Shown: positions 29,084 through 38,113 of the stretch, piece by piece | Position numbering within the stretch: the first letter of the stretch is position 1 | Layout of the letters: every line of letters begins with the position of its first letter | Assembly (NCBI RefSeq): GCF_003352065.1 | Contig: NZ_CP025803.1 | Location: forward strand, 2,707,574-2,771,573 | Reading direction: 5' to 3' | From: Sulfitobacter sp. SK011 | GTDB taxonomy: Bacteria > Pseudomonadota > Alphaproteobacteria > Rhodobacterales > Rhodobacteraceae | Length of the DNA stretch: 64,000 bases | Notes under the pieces: model-generated | Database searches by the model: none | What the model was told of the DNA's origin: nothing | Seen by the model: the letters and a program-made list of their open reading frames with translations, nothing else | Program-made: the position numbers and the translations under genes

Positions 29084-30594
29084 GCCGCACCCTCCGCCAC
29101 AGCCATCGCCTTCAATTCCTTCCGAATAACTTTGCCCGTCACCGTCATCGGCAGCGCCTCCAGAAACGTGATTTCCCTTGGGTAAGAATAGCTTGCAAGC
29201 CGTTCCTTAACCCAATTTCGCAATTCTTCCGCGCCAACATCAGACCCGGCATTTCTTACAACGTAAGCCTTCACCACCTCGGTTCGCAAAGCATCCGGCT
29301 TGCCCACAACCCCCACCGTCGCCACACCGGGGTGCATCATCAGGCAATCCTCAATCTCTGCCGGGCCGATCCGATAGCCGGCCGAGGTGATCACATCGTC
29401 CTCGCGGCCGACAAAGCGCAGGTAATCGCCCTCCCACAGTCCCCGATCCCCGGTGATCAACCAGTCACCGCGAAACTTGGCGGCCGTTTCATCGGGCCTG
29501 TTCCAATAGCCCAGCATCATTGAGGCCGAGCCCCGGCGCACGGCCACATCGCCTTCGTCCAGCGTGGGCTGACCTGTTTCATCAACCACAGCGACATCAT
29601 GCCCAGGCACCGATTTGCCGATACAACCCGCCTTGGCTGGGAAATCAGCGCCACAACTGCTGGCCACCATGTTGCATTCGGTCTGGCCGTAGAACTCATT
29701 GATATCTAAACCAAATGCGCCCCGGCCCCAGTTCAGCATCTCAGCGCCCAAGGGCTCCCCGCCACTGGCAACAGACCGCAGACCGGGCAATGACACGTTC
29801 GCGGCCTTGAGCATCCGCAGCGCTGTCGGCGGGAAAAACACGTTGCGCACGTCCCCGCGCGCGATCACATCCGCGCAGCCGTCTGGCGAAAATTTCACCA
29901 TCCGCGCCGCCACCACCGGAACGCCCAGCGCCAGCCCCGGCATCAACACATCAAAGAGCCCGCCAATCCACGCCCAATCCGCCGGTGTCCAAAGGCAATC
30001 ACCGGCTTGACCCAAATGATCATGGCTCAGGGCCACCCCCGGCAAATGCCCCGTCAGCACGCGGTGGCCGTGCAGGGCCCCTTTGGGGCTGCCAGTGGTT
30101 CCAGAGGTGTAGATCAGCACCGCAGGATCATCCGGGCCCGTGTCGGCAAAGGCAATCGGATCACCTTTGACACCGGCCTGTTTGACCAGCCAAGGTTCCG
30201 CCAGATCGCCCAGTAATGCGGCCCCTTCATCATCGGTCAGAACCAGCGCCACACCTGCGTCACCGCACCGCGACGACAGGGCATCACGCTTGAAGAGCTT
30301 GAACAAAGGCACTGAAATCGCACCGATTTTCCAGATTGCCAGATGGGCAGCGGCACACCAGGGTGACTGCGACAACAACACACCAACCCGGTCTCCAGGC
30401 TGTACCTTTTGCACAAGCGCGCGCGCCAGATCGTCGGTCATTTCTCCTAGTGCACCAAAGGTCACATCGCGCCGTGTCTCCCCTGTCAGATCAACAACAG
30501 CCAAAGCATCGGCAGGATGTGCCAAACACTGCGCGGCCATGTTCAGCCGCGCCGGAATGTCCCATTGTCCGTTCTGATCCAAGCCCGGCAGCAT
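29080..30594 (-). CDS. AMP-dependent acyl-CoA synthetase (liu operon)
   Basis: A 504-aa adenylate-forming ligase. Motifs: YTSGTTGSPKG (residues 162-172), FYGQTECNM, the GDRG/LRFVGREDD hinge region and the C-terminal catalytic lysine in MTVTGKVIRKEL. TPADWAWIGGLFDVLMPGLA is characteristic of medium-chain or branched acyl-CoA synthetases. In a leucine operon it could activate acetoacetate or isovalerate; it is shorter than classical acetoacetyl-CoA synthetase (about 650 aa). The ATG at 30594 is chosen over an 11-residue longer frame. It lies seven bases after the LprI-like gene. Confidence 0.85.
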   Translation of the reverse strand: MLPGLDQNGQWDIPARLNMAAQCLAHPADALAVVDLTGETRRDVTFGALGEMTDDLARALVQKVQPGDRVGVLLSQSPWCAAAHLAIWKIGAISVPLFKLFKRDALSSRCGDAGVALVLTDDEGAALLGDLAEPWLVKQAGVKGDPIAFADTGPDDPAVLIYTSGTTGSPKGALHGHRVLTGHLPGVALSHDHLGQAGDCLWTPADWAWIGGLFDVLMPGLALGVPVVAARMVKFSPDGCADVIARGDVRNVFFPPTALRMLKAANVSLPGLRSVASGGEPLGAEMLNWGRGAFGLDINEFYGQTECNMVASSCGADFPAKAGCIGKSVPGHDVAVVDETGQPTLDEGDVAVRRGSASMMLGYWNRPDETAAKFRGDWLITGDRGLWEGDYLRFVGREDDVITSAGYRIGPAEIEDCLMMHPGVATVGVVGKPDALRTEVVKAYVVRNAGSDVGAEELRNWVKERLASYSYPREITFLEALPMTVTGKVIRKELKAMAVAEGAA

Positions 30595-30601
30595 TATCCG
30601 A

Positions 30602-31090
30602 TCACCTGTCCGTCGCGGCCAACGCAAGCGCCTGCTGCCCGGTCAATTCCAGCCAGCAGGCCACGGTCGCTGGCCCGCCTCCGGTGCCACCACCCCATTT
30701 GCTGCGCTCATAATCGCAGGATGCATCGCGAAACGTGATCCAGGCGCGTTGCATGGCGCGCAAGGCGCTGGCCTGTGAAGGAACTGTCGCCCCGATAACA
30801 CGCATCTCGGCGTCAATCTGTTTGGCTTCGGCCATCCGCAATTGATAGTTCTGGTTCAGCATCCGGTCCCAAAGCTGCCATTCGGCGTCCAGACACCCGC
30901 CCATGCCCACGGTTGTCCCACCCAATTCTGTGTTCATACAGGCCGACGATGACAGGCCGATACAGGCTGTTTGCGCGTCGGGATCGGCGGCATATTGCAG
31001 GCATTGCAGGGTTTGCACATCGGAATAGGGCCAATCCTGCGCCAAAACCGGGCTGGCCAACAGGGCGGCGATGACACCAAAACCTCTCAC
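30602..31090 (-). CDS. secreted LprI-like (DUF1311) protein
   Basis: A 162-aa exported protein (signal [18 protein letters not shown]). The LprI/DUF1311 pattern is present: [40 protein letters not shown] and [17 protein letters not shown], with paired cysteines. Some members inhibit lysozyme; most are untested. The start is GTG at 31090, overlapping the liuA stop as GTGA. Its co-translation with isovaleryl-CoA dehydrogenase is odd for a periplasmic protein. Confidence 0.82.
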   Translation of the reverse strand: MRGFGVIAALLASPVLAQDWPYSDVQTLQCLQYAADPDAQTACIGLSSSACMNTELGGTTVGMGGCLDAEWQLWDRMLNQNYQLRMAEAKQIDAEMRVIGATVPSQASALRAMQRAWITFRDASCDYERSKWGGGTGGGPATVACWLELTGQQALALAATDR

Positions 31091-32250
31091 CCCATCGCCC
31101 CCATCATCTCGCGACCCACCAGCATCCTGCGAATCTCGGACGTGCCGGCCCCGATTTCCATGAGCTTGGCATCGCGGAAAATGCGACCCACCGGGTTGTC
31201 CGACAAATACCCTGCCCCGCCCATCGCCTGCACTGCCTGATGCGCCTGCACCATTGCTTGCTCTGACGCATAAAGGCAGCAGGCTGCGGCATCCTGACGG
31301 GTTACATCGCCCCGGTCACAGGCCTTGGCTACCTCATAGACATAGGCGCGTGCCGAATTCATCGCGGTGTACATATCGGCCATCTTGCCCTGCATCAGTT
31401 GGAAACTGCCAACCGGCTGACCAAACTGCTTGCGCTCGGCCATATAGGGCATGATTTCGTCCAGGCAGGCCGCCATGATGCCAAGGCCGATGCCCGCCAG
31501 GACGACGCGTTCGTAGTCAAGGCCGGACATAAGCACCCGCACGCCCTTGCCCTCTTCGCCCAACACATTTTCAAACGGCACTTCGCAATCGTCAAAGATC
31601 AGCTCTGCGGTGTTCGACCCGCGCATGCCCAGCTTGTCAAAGTGGTTGCTGGTGCTGAACCCCTTCATCGACTTTTCAATCAGAAATGCGGTGATGCCTT
31701 TTGATCCGGCATCCATATCCGTCTTTGCATAGACCACCAGCGTTTCGGCATCCGGGCCATTGGTGATCCAGTATTTGTTGCCCGATAGCCGGAAATGATC
31801 GTTCCGCTTTTCGGCGCGCAGTTTCATGCTGACCACATCGCTGCCCGCACTTGTTTCAGACATCGCCAACGCGCCCACATGTTCGCCCGAGCATAATTTC
31901 GGCAGATACTTTGCCTTTTGCTCAGCCGTGCCATTCAGCTTGATCTGATTAACGCAGAGGTTTGAATGTGCGCCATATGACAACGATACCGACGCCGAAG
32001 CGCGCGCGATTTCCTCAACCGCAACGGTGTGCGCGACATACCCAAGGCCCGATCCGCCAAATTCTTCGTCAACGGTCATGCCAAGCAAGCCCAGTTCGCC
32101 CATTTCCGTCCAAAGTTCAGCGGGAAATTCATTTTTGCTGTCGATGTCGGCGGCCATCGGCTTGACCCGCTCTTGCGCCCAACGGTGCACCATCTCGCGC
32201 AGCGCGTTAACATCTTCACCCAGATCAAACTGCATGCTGGCGTTGAACAT
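31087..32250 (-). CDS. liuA: isovaleryl-CoA dehydrogenase
   Basis: A 387-aa acyl-CoA dehydrogenase that oxidises isovaleryl-CoA to 3-methylcrotonyl-CoA, passing electrons to ETF. FAD-contact signatures are [18 protein letters not shown] and [19 protein letters not shown]. Glu247, in [10 protein letters not shown], occupies the catalytic-base position used by isovaleryl-CoA dehydrogenases, in contrast to the C-terminal Glu of short-chain enzymes. First gene of the liu operon, with a GGGGGAAG ribosome site before ATG 32250 and a putative operator just upstream. Confidence 0.95.
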   Translation of the reverse strand: MFNASMQFDLGEDVNALREMVHRWAQERVKPMAADIDSKNEFPAELWTEMGELGLLGMTVDEEFGGSGLGYVAHTVAVEEIARASASVSLSYGAHSNLCVNQIKLNGTAEQKAKYLPKLCSGEHVGALAMSETSAGSDVVSMKLRAEKRNDHFRLSGNKYWITNGPDAETLVVYAKTDMDAGSKGITAFLIEKSMKGFSTSNHFDKLGMRGSNTAELIFDDCEVPFENVLGEEGKGVRVLMSGLDYERVVLAGIGLGIMAACLDEIMPYMAERKQFGQPVGSFQLMQGKMADMYTAMNSARAYVYEVAKACDRGDVTRQDAAACCLYASEQAMVQAHQAVQAMGGAGYLSDNPVGRIFRDAKLMEIGAGTSEIRRMLVGREMMGAMG

Positions 32251-32269
32251 TGACTTCCCCCAAATTTAT

Positions 32270-32283
32270 TGAACGCTTGTTCA
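32270..32283 (-). promoter_or_regulatory. putative repressor operator ahead of liuA
   Basis: TGAAC-GCTT-GTTCA is a perfect five-base inverted repeat with a four-base spacer, placed between the likely -10 box and the ribosome site of liuA. GAAC/GTTC palindromes are typical of TetR-type operators for acyl-CoA metabolism. No regulator gene is adjacent, so the cognate protein is unknown. Confidence 0.45.
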
Positions 32284-32284
32284 T

Positions 32285-32313
32285 TACTTACGCAACAAGC
32301 CGTTTTCCGTCAA
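32285..32313 (-). promoter_or_regulatory. possible liu operon promoter
   Basis: On the minus strand TTGACG (32313-32308), 17 bases, then TAAGTA (32290-32285). The -35 is one base from consensus; the -10 is weak. The inverted repeat at 32270-32283 would lie around the transcription start, as expected for repression. Confidence 0.35.
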
Positions 32314-32399
32314 GCATTTTGCGCCACACGGAACTGCAAGCGCTGTGTCGTCGTTAGCCCTGCGAAGACGATAACATGATTTAGCAAAGAGAGCAGAAA

Positions 32400-32885
32400 A
32401 TGACCGATACATTGAAAGAGAAATTCTGGGACCGCCTTGAAGACACCCGCACAGGCATGATGGCCGCAGAGGGCGCACGCGCTGTCCCAATGAGCCACTA
32501 TGTCGATGACGACACAAAAGAACCGGTGATCTGGTTTATCACGGCAAAAGGCACCGATCTGGCCAAGGCGGCAACAAAGGGTGCAGCAGGAGAATACATC
32601 ATATCCAGTAATGACGAGGCGCTTTACGCCCGCATTGAAGGTCATGTCAGAATTTCAACCGATGCCGCAAAGCTGGATGAGATTTGGAACGGGATCGCGG
32701 CCGCTTGGTTTGAGGGTGGAAAACAGGATGATGATGTTCAATTGATCCGCTTTGATCTGACCGAGGCCGAAGTCTGGGCAACCGGTGGCAGCCTCAAGTT
32801 TCTGTATGAAGTCGCCAAGGCCCATCTAACCGACAGCAAACCTGACATGGGCGACCATGGCACCATCCATTTCAATGCGGCCTGA
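32400..32885 (+). CDS. pyridoxamine 5'-phosphate oxidase-fold protein (general stress protein 26 type)
   Basis: A 161-aa split-barrel flavin-binding-fold protein. It starts MTDTLKEKFWDRLEDTRTGM and contains PVIWFITAKGTDLAKAATKG, EGHVRISTDAAKLDEIWNGI and WATGGSLKFLYEVAKA, the pattern of the general stress protein 26 group. Such proteins bind FMN, FAD or F420 but are often of unknown activity. It is divergent from the liu operon with 149 bases between them, and a strong hairpin follows its stop. Confidence 0.88.
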   Translation: MTDTLKEKFWDRLEDTRTGMMAAEGARAVPMSHYVDDDTKEPVIWFITAKGTDLAKAATKGAAGEYIISSNDEALYARIEGHVRISTDAAKLDEIWNGIAAAWFEGGKQDDDVQLIRFDLTEAEVWATGGSLKFLYEVAKAHLTDSKPDMGDHGTIHFNAA

Positions 32886-32898
32886 TTTGAAACGTCTC

Positions 32899-32925
32899 AA
32901 CCCTTCTCCGATTTCGGAGGGGGGT
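32899..32925. terminator. bidirectional terminator between convergent genes
   Basis: A hairpin of up to 13 pairs centred on CTCCGATTTCGGAG, extended by AACCC/GGGTT arms with two G-T pairs, fills the 39-base gap between the stops of the PPOX-fold gene and the DegT aminotransferase gene, ending in the latter's stop codon. It can serve both strands. Confidence 0.7.
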
Positions 32926-34121
32926 TATTCTTGCGACTGATAGACTGCGCTTACCTCGGCCCGGATGATCCGGGCGATCAACGCGCAGTCCTCCAGACTG
33001 AATGTCAGCGGCACACGCATATCCACGATCCCGGACAAAATCGCATCGCTTGCAGGCATCCGGGGCGCATCGACATAGCGCCATGAATCGTAACGGCTGG
33101 TAAAGCCAACCGGCTCGGCCCCGCCGAACCATTTCAATTCGACCCCGCGCGCGGCACAGCGTTTCAGCACCTCGCGCACGGCGTCCTCGGCCCAGTCTTT
33201 CAGCAAAAACTGAATGGACGAGCCAACGATCACCTCTTGCGCGGGGCGGTCGATGACCGTCAGGCCCGGCGTGTCGCGCAGCCCTTTCTCAATTTCATAG
33301 TACCGCGCATTCCAACGCGCGCGTTGCGCATCAAGTTTACGCAGCTGCGGACGCAGGATCGCCGCGCGCAGATTGTCCATGCGTCCGGATATATTGGGGG
33401 TTTCATACCGTATGGTCTCAAACGCCTCTTTCGAAGGGCCCGCCGCGTGCCGTTCATAAAGCATGTAGGAGCCCGACAGGATGATCGCCCGCGCCGCAAC
33501 TTCGGCGTCATTGGTCACAAACAACCCGCCCTCGCCGGAATTCACATGCTTGTAGGTCTGGCAGGAATAGCACCCGATTTTGCCTTGGGTGCCTGATGCG
33601 ACCCGGTTCCATGAGGCACCCATCGTGTGCGCGCAATCCTCGATCACCGTGACGCCTGCGGCATCACAAATCGCCATCAACGCGTCCATATCTGCCAGAT
33701 GCCCCCGCATATGGCTGAGCAGCAGCACATCCGCCTGGTCCGCCTTTGCAGCCAGATCATCGAGATCAATCACCAATTGGTCCGTCACCCCGACAAACAC
33801 TGGCACGGCCCCCACGGCGGCAATGGCCCCCGGCACCGGGGCGAGCGTGAACGTATTCGTCAGCACCTTATCACCAGGCTTTACGCCAACAGCGCGCAGG
33901 GCGGTTGCCATGGCATAGCCCCCAGATGCCACCGCAAGGCAATATTTCGCACCAACCTGGGCGGCAAACTCCTGCTCCAACAGCGCGGTTTCGGCCACCT
34001 CTCCCGCTACCGTGTTATAGCGATGCAATCGCCCATGCCGCATCACGGCAATCGCCGCCGCAATCCCGTCTTCGGGAATGGCTTCCTGCTGGGTAAAACT
34101 TCCCTTGAACATCTCATTCAT
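32925..34121 (-). CDS. DegT/DnrJ/EryC1/StrS-family aminotransferase
   Basis: A 398-aa fold-type I PLP enzyme. The PLP-phosphate and ring contacts VIEDCAHTMGASW (Asp162) and the Schiff-base lysine in SCQTYKHVNSGEGGLF (Lys191) are intact. These enzymes transaminate keto-sugars for surface polysaccharides or antibiotics, or act on related cyclitols. No sugar-nucleotide genes sit beside it here; its partner is the HAD phosphatase upstream, whose stop overlaps this start by four bases. Substrate unknown. Confidence 0.88.
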   Translation of the reverse strand: MNEMFKGSFTQQEAIPEDGIAAAIAVMRHGRLHRYNTVAGEVAETALLEQEFAAQVGAKYCLAVASGGYAMATALRAVGVKPGDKVLTNTFTLAPVPGAIAAVGAVPVFVGVTDQLVIDLDDLAAKADQADVLLLSHMRGHLADMDALMAICDAAGVTVIEDCAHTMGASWNRVASGTQGKIGCYSCQTYKHVNSGEGGLFVTNDAEVAARAIILSGSYMLYERHAAGPSKEAFETIRYETPNISGRMDNLRAAILRPQLRKLDAQRARWNARYYEIEKGLRDTPGLTVIDRPAQEVIVGSSIQFLLKDWAEDAVREVLKRCAARGVELKWFGGAEPVGFTSRYDSWRYVDAPRMPASDAILSGIVDMRVPLTFSLEDCALIARIIRAEVSAVYQSQE

Positions 34122-34795
34122 GCCACAGCCTTTCCCATTAACCGTTCAACAATGCCGTGCAGATCTGCATAATCGTCCAGCAGCGCCTCTGGCTCAAGTG
34201 CGGCCATATCACCACCAGCCGGACCGAATGTCACCAGAACACAAGGCACACCCGCCGCCCGCGCGGTTTTGCGGTCGGTGTCCGTGTCACCGATCAAAAT
34301 ACAGCGGGCCGGATCACCGCCCGCCCGCCGCGCGGTTTCAAATAAATGTTCCGGATCAGGTTTGCGCACCGCCAATGTGTCAGCACCAAGCATCGCCCCA
34401 AAGGCATCCCGCACACCCAGACGTGTCAGCAGTAAATCCGCGAGCCTTTCGGGCTTGTTGGTGCAAATTGCCACCCGGTATCCGCCACCTTTCAGCGCCG
34501 CAACCGCATCCATCGCGCCGGGGTAAAGCACCGTATGGGTGTCAATGTCGGCCGCGTAAGCTTCAAGCAATACTGGATAATACTGGTCAATTGTGGCCGC
34601 ATCATCAGCGCGCCCCAGCCGCTGCATCCCTAAGGTCAGCATCGCACGGCCACCGCGCAGGGCGGTGCCTGCATCAGCGGCGGCATCCAGCATATCACCG
34701 GCCCCCATGTCGCGAAAACACACATTGGCAGCAGCGATCAGATCACCACTGGTGTCCGCCAGCGTGCCATCAAGATCAAAAACAACAGTTTCCAT
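34118..34795 (-). CDS. gph: HAD-family phosphatase, phosphoglycolate phosphatase-like
   Basis: A 225-aa HAD hydrolase. Motif I is VVFDLDGTLADT (nucleophile Asp7, acid/base Asp9), motif II the Thr in VAICTNKP, motif III the Lys in VRKPDPEHL, and motif IV ILIGDTDTDRKTAR. The helical cap and length match phosphoglycolate phosphatase, which removes 2-phosphoglycolate arising from DNA repair or oxygenase activity. Related HAD enzymes with other substrates cannot be excluded, and the coupling to a DegT aminotransferase suggests a sugar-phosphate substrate is possible. It is divergent from glmU. Confidence 0.82.
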   Translation of the reverse strand: METVVFDLDGTLADTSGDLIAAANVCFRDMGAGDMLDAAADAGTALRGGRAMLTLGMQRLGRADDAATIDQYYPVLLEAYAADIDTHTVLYPGAMDAVAALKGGGYRVAICTNKPERLADLLLTRLGVRDAFGAMLGADTLAVRKPDPEHLFETARRAGGDPARCILIGDTDTDRKTARAAGVPCVLVTFGPAGGDMAALEPEALLDDYADLHGIVERLMGKAVA

Positions 34796-34937
34796 GTGTC
34801 ATCCCTAATTGGCGGTTACCCGCCGCTTGTGCTCTGCGCGATGTTGCAACCCGCAATCTTGTTTGAACGCCCCGCACTTGCGCCTTTTTGGGAACCGCGT
34901 AAAGAGAATGCAAGAGAAGACCATAAAGAGACTGATA

Positions 34938-36290
34938 ATGAAAACCGCACTGATCATCCTTGCCGCTGGCAAAGGCACACGGATGAATTCGGACCTGCCC
35001 AAAGTATTGCACCCCATTGCCCATGCGCCGATGCTGGAACATGCGATGGCGTCGGGTGCCGTGCTCGACCCTGCGTGCATCGTTGTGGTGGCGGGTCATG
35101 GTGCCGATCTGGTGCGCAAGGCGGCACTGGATTTTCATGAAGGTGCTGAAATTGTTGAACAGGTCGAACAGCTGGGCACCGCCCATGCCGTCGCACAGGC
35201 CAAAGATGCCTTGGCCGGGTTTGATGGTATGGCTTTGGTTTTGTACGGCGATACCCCGTTTGTGCAGCCTCAAACACTTGCGAAAATGCAGACCGCCCTT
35301 GGCAGCCATGACCTTGTGGTACTGGGGTTTGAGGCGGCTGACCCTGCCCGCTATGGCCGTCTGATCCTGCAGGGCGAAACGCTGCAGCGGATTGTTGAAT
35401 TCAAGGACGCAAACGAAGATGAACGCGCCATCACCCTGTGCAACAGCGGCGTGATCGCGTGTAAAGCAGATCTGCTGTTCGATCTGATCGACTCGGTAGG
35501 CAATGACAATGCTTCGGAAGAGTACTATCTGACCGACATCATAGGTATCGCCAATGAACGCGGGCTATCGGCAACTGCCGTCACCTGTGATGAGGCCGAG
35601 ACCATGGGCATCAATTCACGTGCCGACCTCGCCCGGGCCGATGCCGCCTTTCAGGCGCGCGCCCGCGCGGCACTGATGGCAGATGGCGTGACCCTCATGG
35701 CACCCGATACCGTCTATCTGGCGCGCGATACGGTGATTGGCCGAGATACGACCATTGAACCCAACGTCGTTTTCGGCCCCGGTGTGACCGTCGAATCCGG
35801 TGCAACGATCCGCGCTTTTTCGCATCTCGAAGGCTGTCACGTGTCGCGCGGCGGCATCATCGGGCCCTACGCCCGCCTGCGCCCTGGCGCTGAACTGGCC
35901 GAAGATGTCCGCGTCGGCAACTTTGTCGAGATCAAGAATGCGCAGATCGCCGAAGGGGCCAAGATCAACCACCTGAGCTATATCGGTGACGCCACAATCG
36001 GCACCAAATCCAACATCGGCGCAGGCACAATCACCTGCAATTATGATGGCGTGATGAAGCATCACACCCACATCGGTGACCGGGTTTTCATCGGATCCAA
36101 CACCATGTTGGTCGCCCCTGTGTCAATCGGCGACGATGCCCTGACAGGATCGGGGTCTGTGATCACCTCTGACGTGGAACCGGGGGCCTTGGCCCTGTCG
36201 CGTGCGCCACAAGTTGAAAAACCGGGCAGAGCGCGAAAAATGTTCGAAATGTTAAAGGCAAAGAAAGCCAAAGCGCAGCGGAGCAGCTAA
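34938..36290 (+). CDS. glmU: bifunctional N-acetylglucosamine-1-phosphate uridyltransferase / glucosamine-1-phosphate acetyltransferase
   Basis: A 450-aa enzyme that makes UDP-GlcNAc for peptidoglycan and lipid A. The N-terminal nucleotidyltransferase has LAAGKGTRMNSDLPKVLHP; the C-terminal half is a left-handed beta-helix of hexapeptide repeats (for example VVFGPGVTVESGATI, GNFVEIKNAQIAEGAKINHL, HIGDRVFIGSNTMLVAPVSI) with the acetyltransferase site. The ATG at 34938 is the family start; the frame is open to 34809 but has no features there. glmS follows after two bases, so the two successive pathway enzymes are co-made. Confidence 0.97.
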   Translation: MKTALIILAAGKGTRMNSDLPKVLHPIAHAPMLEHAMASGAVLDPACIVVVAGHGADLVRKAALDFHEGAEIVEQVEQLGTAHAVAQAKDALAGFDGMALVLYGDTPFVQPQTLAKMQTALGSHDLVVLGFEAADPARYGRLILQGETLQRIVEFKDANEDERAITLCNSGVIACKADLLFDLIDSVGNDNASEEYYLTDIIGIANERGLSATAVTCDEAETMGINSRADLARADAAFQARARAALMADGVTLMAPDTVYLARDTVIGRDTTIEPNVVFGPGVTVESGATIRAFSHLEGCHVSRGGIIGPYARLRPGAELAEDVRVGNFVEIKNAQIAEGAKINHLSYIGDATIGTKSNIGAGTITCNYDGVMKHHTHIGDRVFIGSNTMLVAPVSIGDDALTGSGSVITSDVEPGALALSRAPQVEKPGRARKMFEMLKAKKAKAQRSS

Positions 36291-36292
36291 AA

Positions 36293-38113
36293 ATGTGTGG
36301 AATTGTTGGGGTATTGGGCAACCACGAAGCAGCGCCTATATTGGTTGAGGCGCTCAAACGCCTTGAATATCGCGGTTACGACAGCGCGGGAATCGCAACG
36401 GTAAACGCCGGAAAACTGGCGCGCCGCCGCGCGGTGGGCAAGCTTGTGAACCTCAGCGATCTGCTGGTCCATGAACCACTGGCAGGCAAGTCCGGCATCG
36501 GCCACACCCGGTGGGCGACCCACGGCGCACCAAGCGTGACCAATGCACACCCCCATCAGGCCGGTGGCGTGGCGGTTGTCCACAATGGCATCATCGAGAA
36601 TTTTCGCGAATTGCGCGCCGAGTTGGCCGAACATGGCGTGAAATTTGTCACGGAAACCGACACCGAAACCATTGCCCTGCTGACCCAGCACTATATCACC
36701 CAAGGTGACAGCCCCATCGAAGCAGCGTCAAAAACCCTCGCCCGGCTTGAGGGTGCCTTTGCACTCGCCTTTCTTTTTGAGGACCACGACGATCTGATGA
36801 TTGCCGCGCGCAAGGGATCACCTTTGGCCATCGGCTATGGCAACGGCGAAATGTTTGTTGGCAGCGATGCGATTGCGCTGTCGCCGCTCACCGACAGGAT
36901 CAGCTATCTTGAGGAAGGCGACAGTGCGGTCATCACCCGAACATCCGTCGAAATCAGGGATGCCAATGGCACGCTGGCCAATCGGGCCATCAAAACCATT
37001 CAAATGGACTCCACCCGCATCGACAAAGACGGCCACAAACATTTCATGGCCAAGGAAATCGCCGAACAGCCCGCTGTGATCGGACAGGCGTTGGCGCATT
37101 ACCTCGGTGAGGATGGCGCGATCAACCTGCCCGGCAAGGGCATTGATTTCACCAGTGTTGACCGCATCACAATGGTGGCCTGTGGCACCGCGTCCTATGC
37201 CTGCCTGACCGCGAAATACTGGTTCGAACAGATTGCCCGCCTGCCCGTTGAGGTCGATGTGGCATCAGAGTTCCGCTATCGTGAGCCACCGATCCCGCCC
37301 CGCACCATGGCGCTCTTTGTCAGCCAATCGGGCGAAACCGCTGATACATTGGCAGCCCTGCGCTACTGCGAAGGCAAGGCCAGCAGCATCACATCGGTGA
37401 TCAACGTGCCGGAATCCTCGATCGCACGCGAAAGCGATCTGGCGCTGCCGATCTATGCAGGCGTTGAAGTGGGCGTGGCCTCAACCAAGGCGTTCACCTG
37501 CCAGTTGACAGTGCTGTTTATGTTGGTGCTCAAGGCGGCCCGTGACCGGGGGGTGCTGGACGAAGACACTATCGCCGATCACATCAGTGCCCTGCGTGGA
37601 TTGCCCTCGGTGATCAACGCCAGCCTTGCACAAAGCGACGCCATGCGCGCGGCGGCGCGCAAGCTTGCCTCGGCCCGCGACGTGCTGTTTCTGGGGCGTG
37701 GCCAGATGTATCCTCTGGCCCATGAAGGCGCATTAAAACTTAAAGAAATCAGCTATATACACGCCGAAGCTTATGCGTCTGGCGAATTGAAACATGGGCC
37801 AATTGCGTTGGTGGATGAAAACGTACCAGTTGTGGTCATGGCACCCCGCGATGCGCTTTTTGATAAGACGGTCAGCAACATGCAGGAAGTCATGGCGCGC
37901 AAGGGCAAAGTGATCCTGATCTCAGACGCCAATGGCTTGGCCGAGGCCAGCGATGGCGTCTGGGCCAGCATTGAAATGCCACCCATTGCTGACGCACTGG
38001 CCCCGATCCTATACGCAATCCCTGCGCAGTTGCTGGCCTATCACACGGCGGTCGCCAAAGGCACCGATGTGGATCAGCCCCGCAACCTCGCCAAATCAGT
38101 GACGGTGGAATAA
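36293..38113 (+). CDS. glmS: glutamine-fructose-6-phosphate aminotransferase (isomerising)
   Basis: A 606-aa enzyme producing glucosamine-6-phosphate. The glutaminase domain begins MCGIVGVLGN with the catalytic Cys2, and shows GHTRWATHGAPSVTNAHPH. Two SIS domains follow (VACGTASYACLTAKYWFEQ; FVSQSGETADTLAALRYCEG; LGRGQMYPLAHEGALKLKEI), and the end is QPRNLAKSVTVE, with the lysine that closes the sugar site. It is in the same operon as glmU. Confidence 0.98.
   Translation: MCGIVGVLGNHEAAPILVEALKRLEYRGYDSAGIATVNAGKLARRRAVGKLVNLSDLLVHEPLAGKSGIGHTRWATHGAPSVTNAHPHQAGGVAVVHNGIIENFRELRAELAEHGVKFVTETDTETIALLTQHYITQGDSPIEAASKTLARLEGAFALAFLFEDHDDLMIAARKGSPLAIGYGNGEMFVGSDAIALSPLTDRISYLEEGDSAVITRTSVEIRDANGTLANRAIKTIQMDSTRIDKDGHKHFMAKEIAEQPAVIGQALAHYLGEDGAINLPGKGIDFTSVDRITMVACGTASYACLTAKYWFEQIARLPVEVDVASEFRYREPPIPPRTMALFVSQSGETADTLAALRYCEGKASSITSVINVPESSIARESDLALPIYAGVEVGVASTKAFTCQLTVLFMLVLKAARDRGVLDEDTIADHISALRGLPSVINASLAQSDAMRAAARKLASARDVLFLGRGQMYPLAHEGALKLKEISYIHAEAYASGELKHGPIALVDENVPVVVMAPRDALFDKTVSNMQEVMARKGKVILISDANGLAEASDGVWASIEMPPIADALAPILYAIPAQLLAYHTAVAKGTDVDQPRNLAKSVTVE

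Noticed and set aside
32284-32645. Short minus-strand frames across the liuA-PPOX gap
   Set aside because: They are antisense to the PPOX-fold gene or run through the promoter region.
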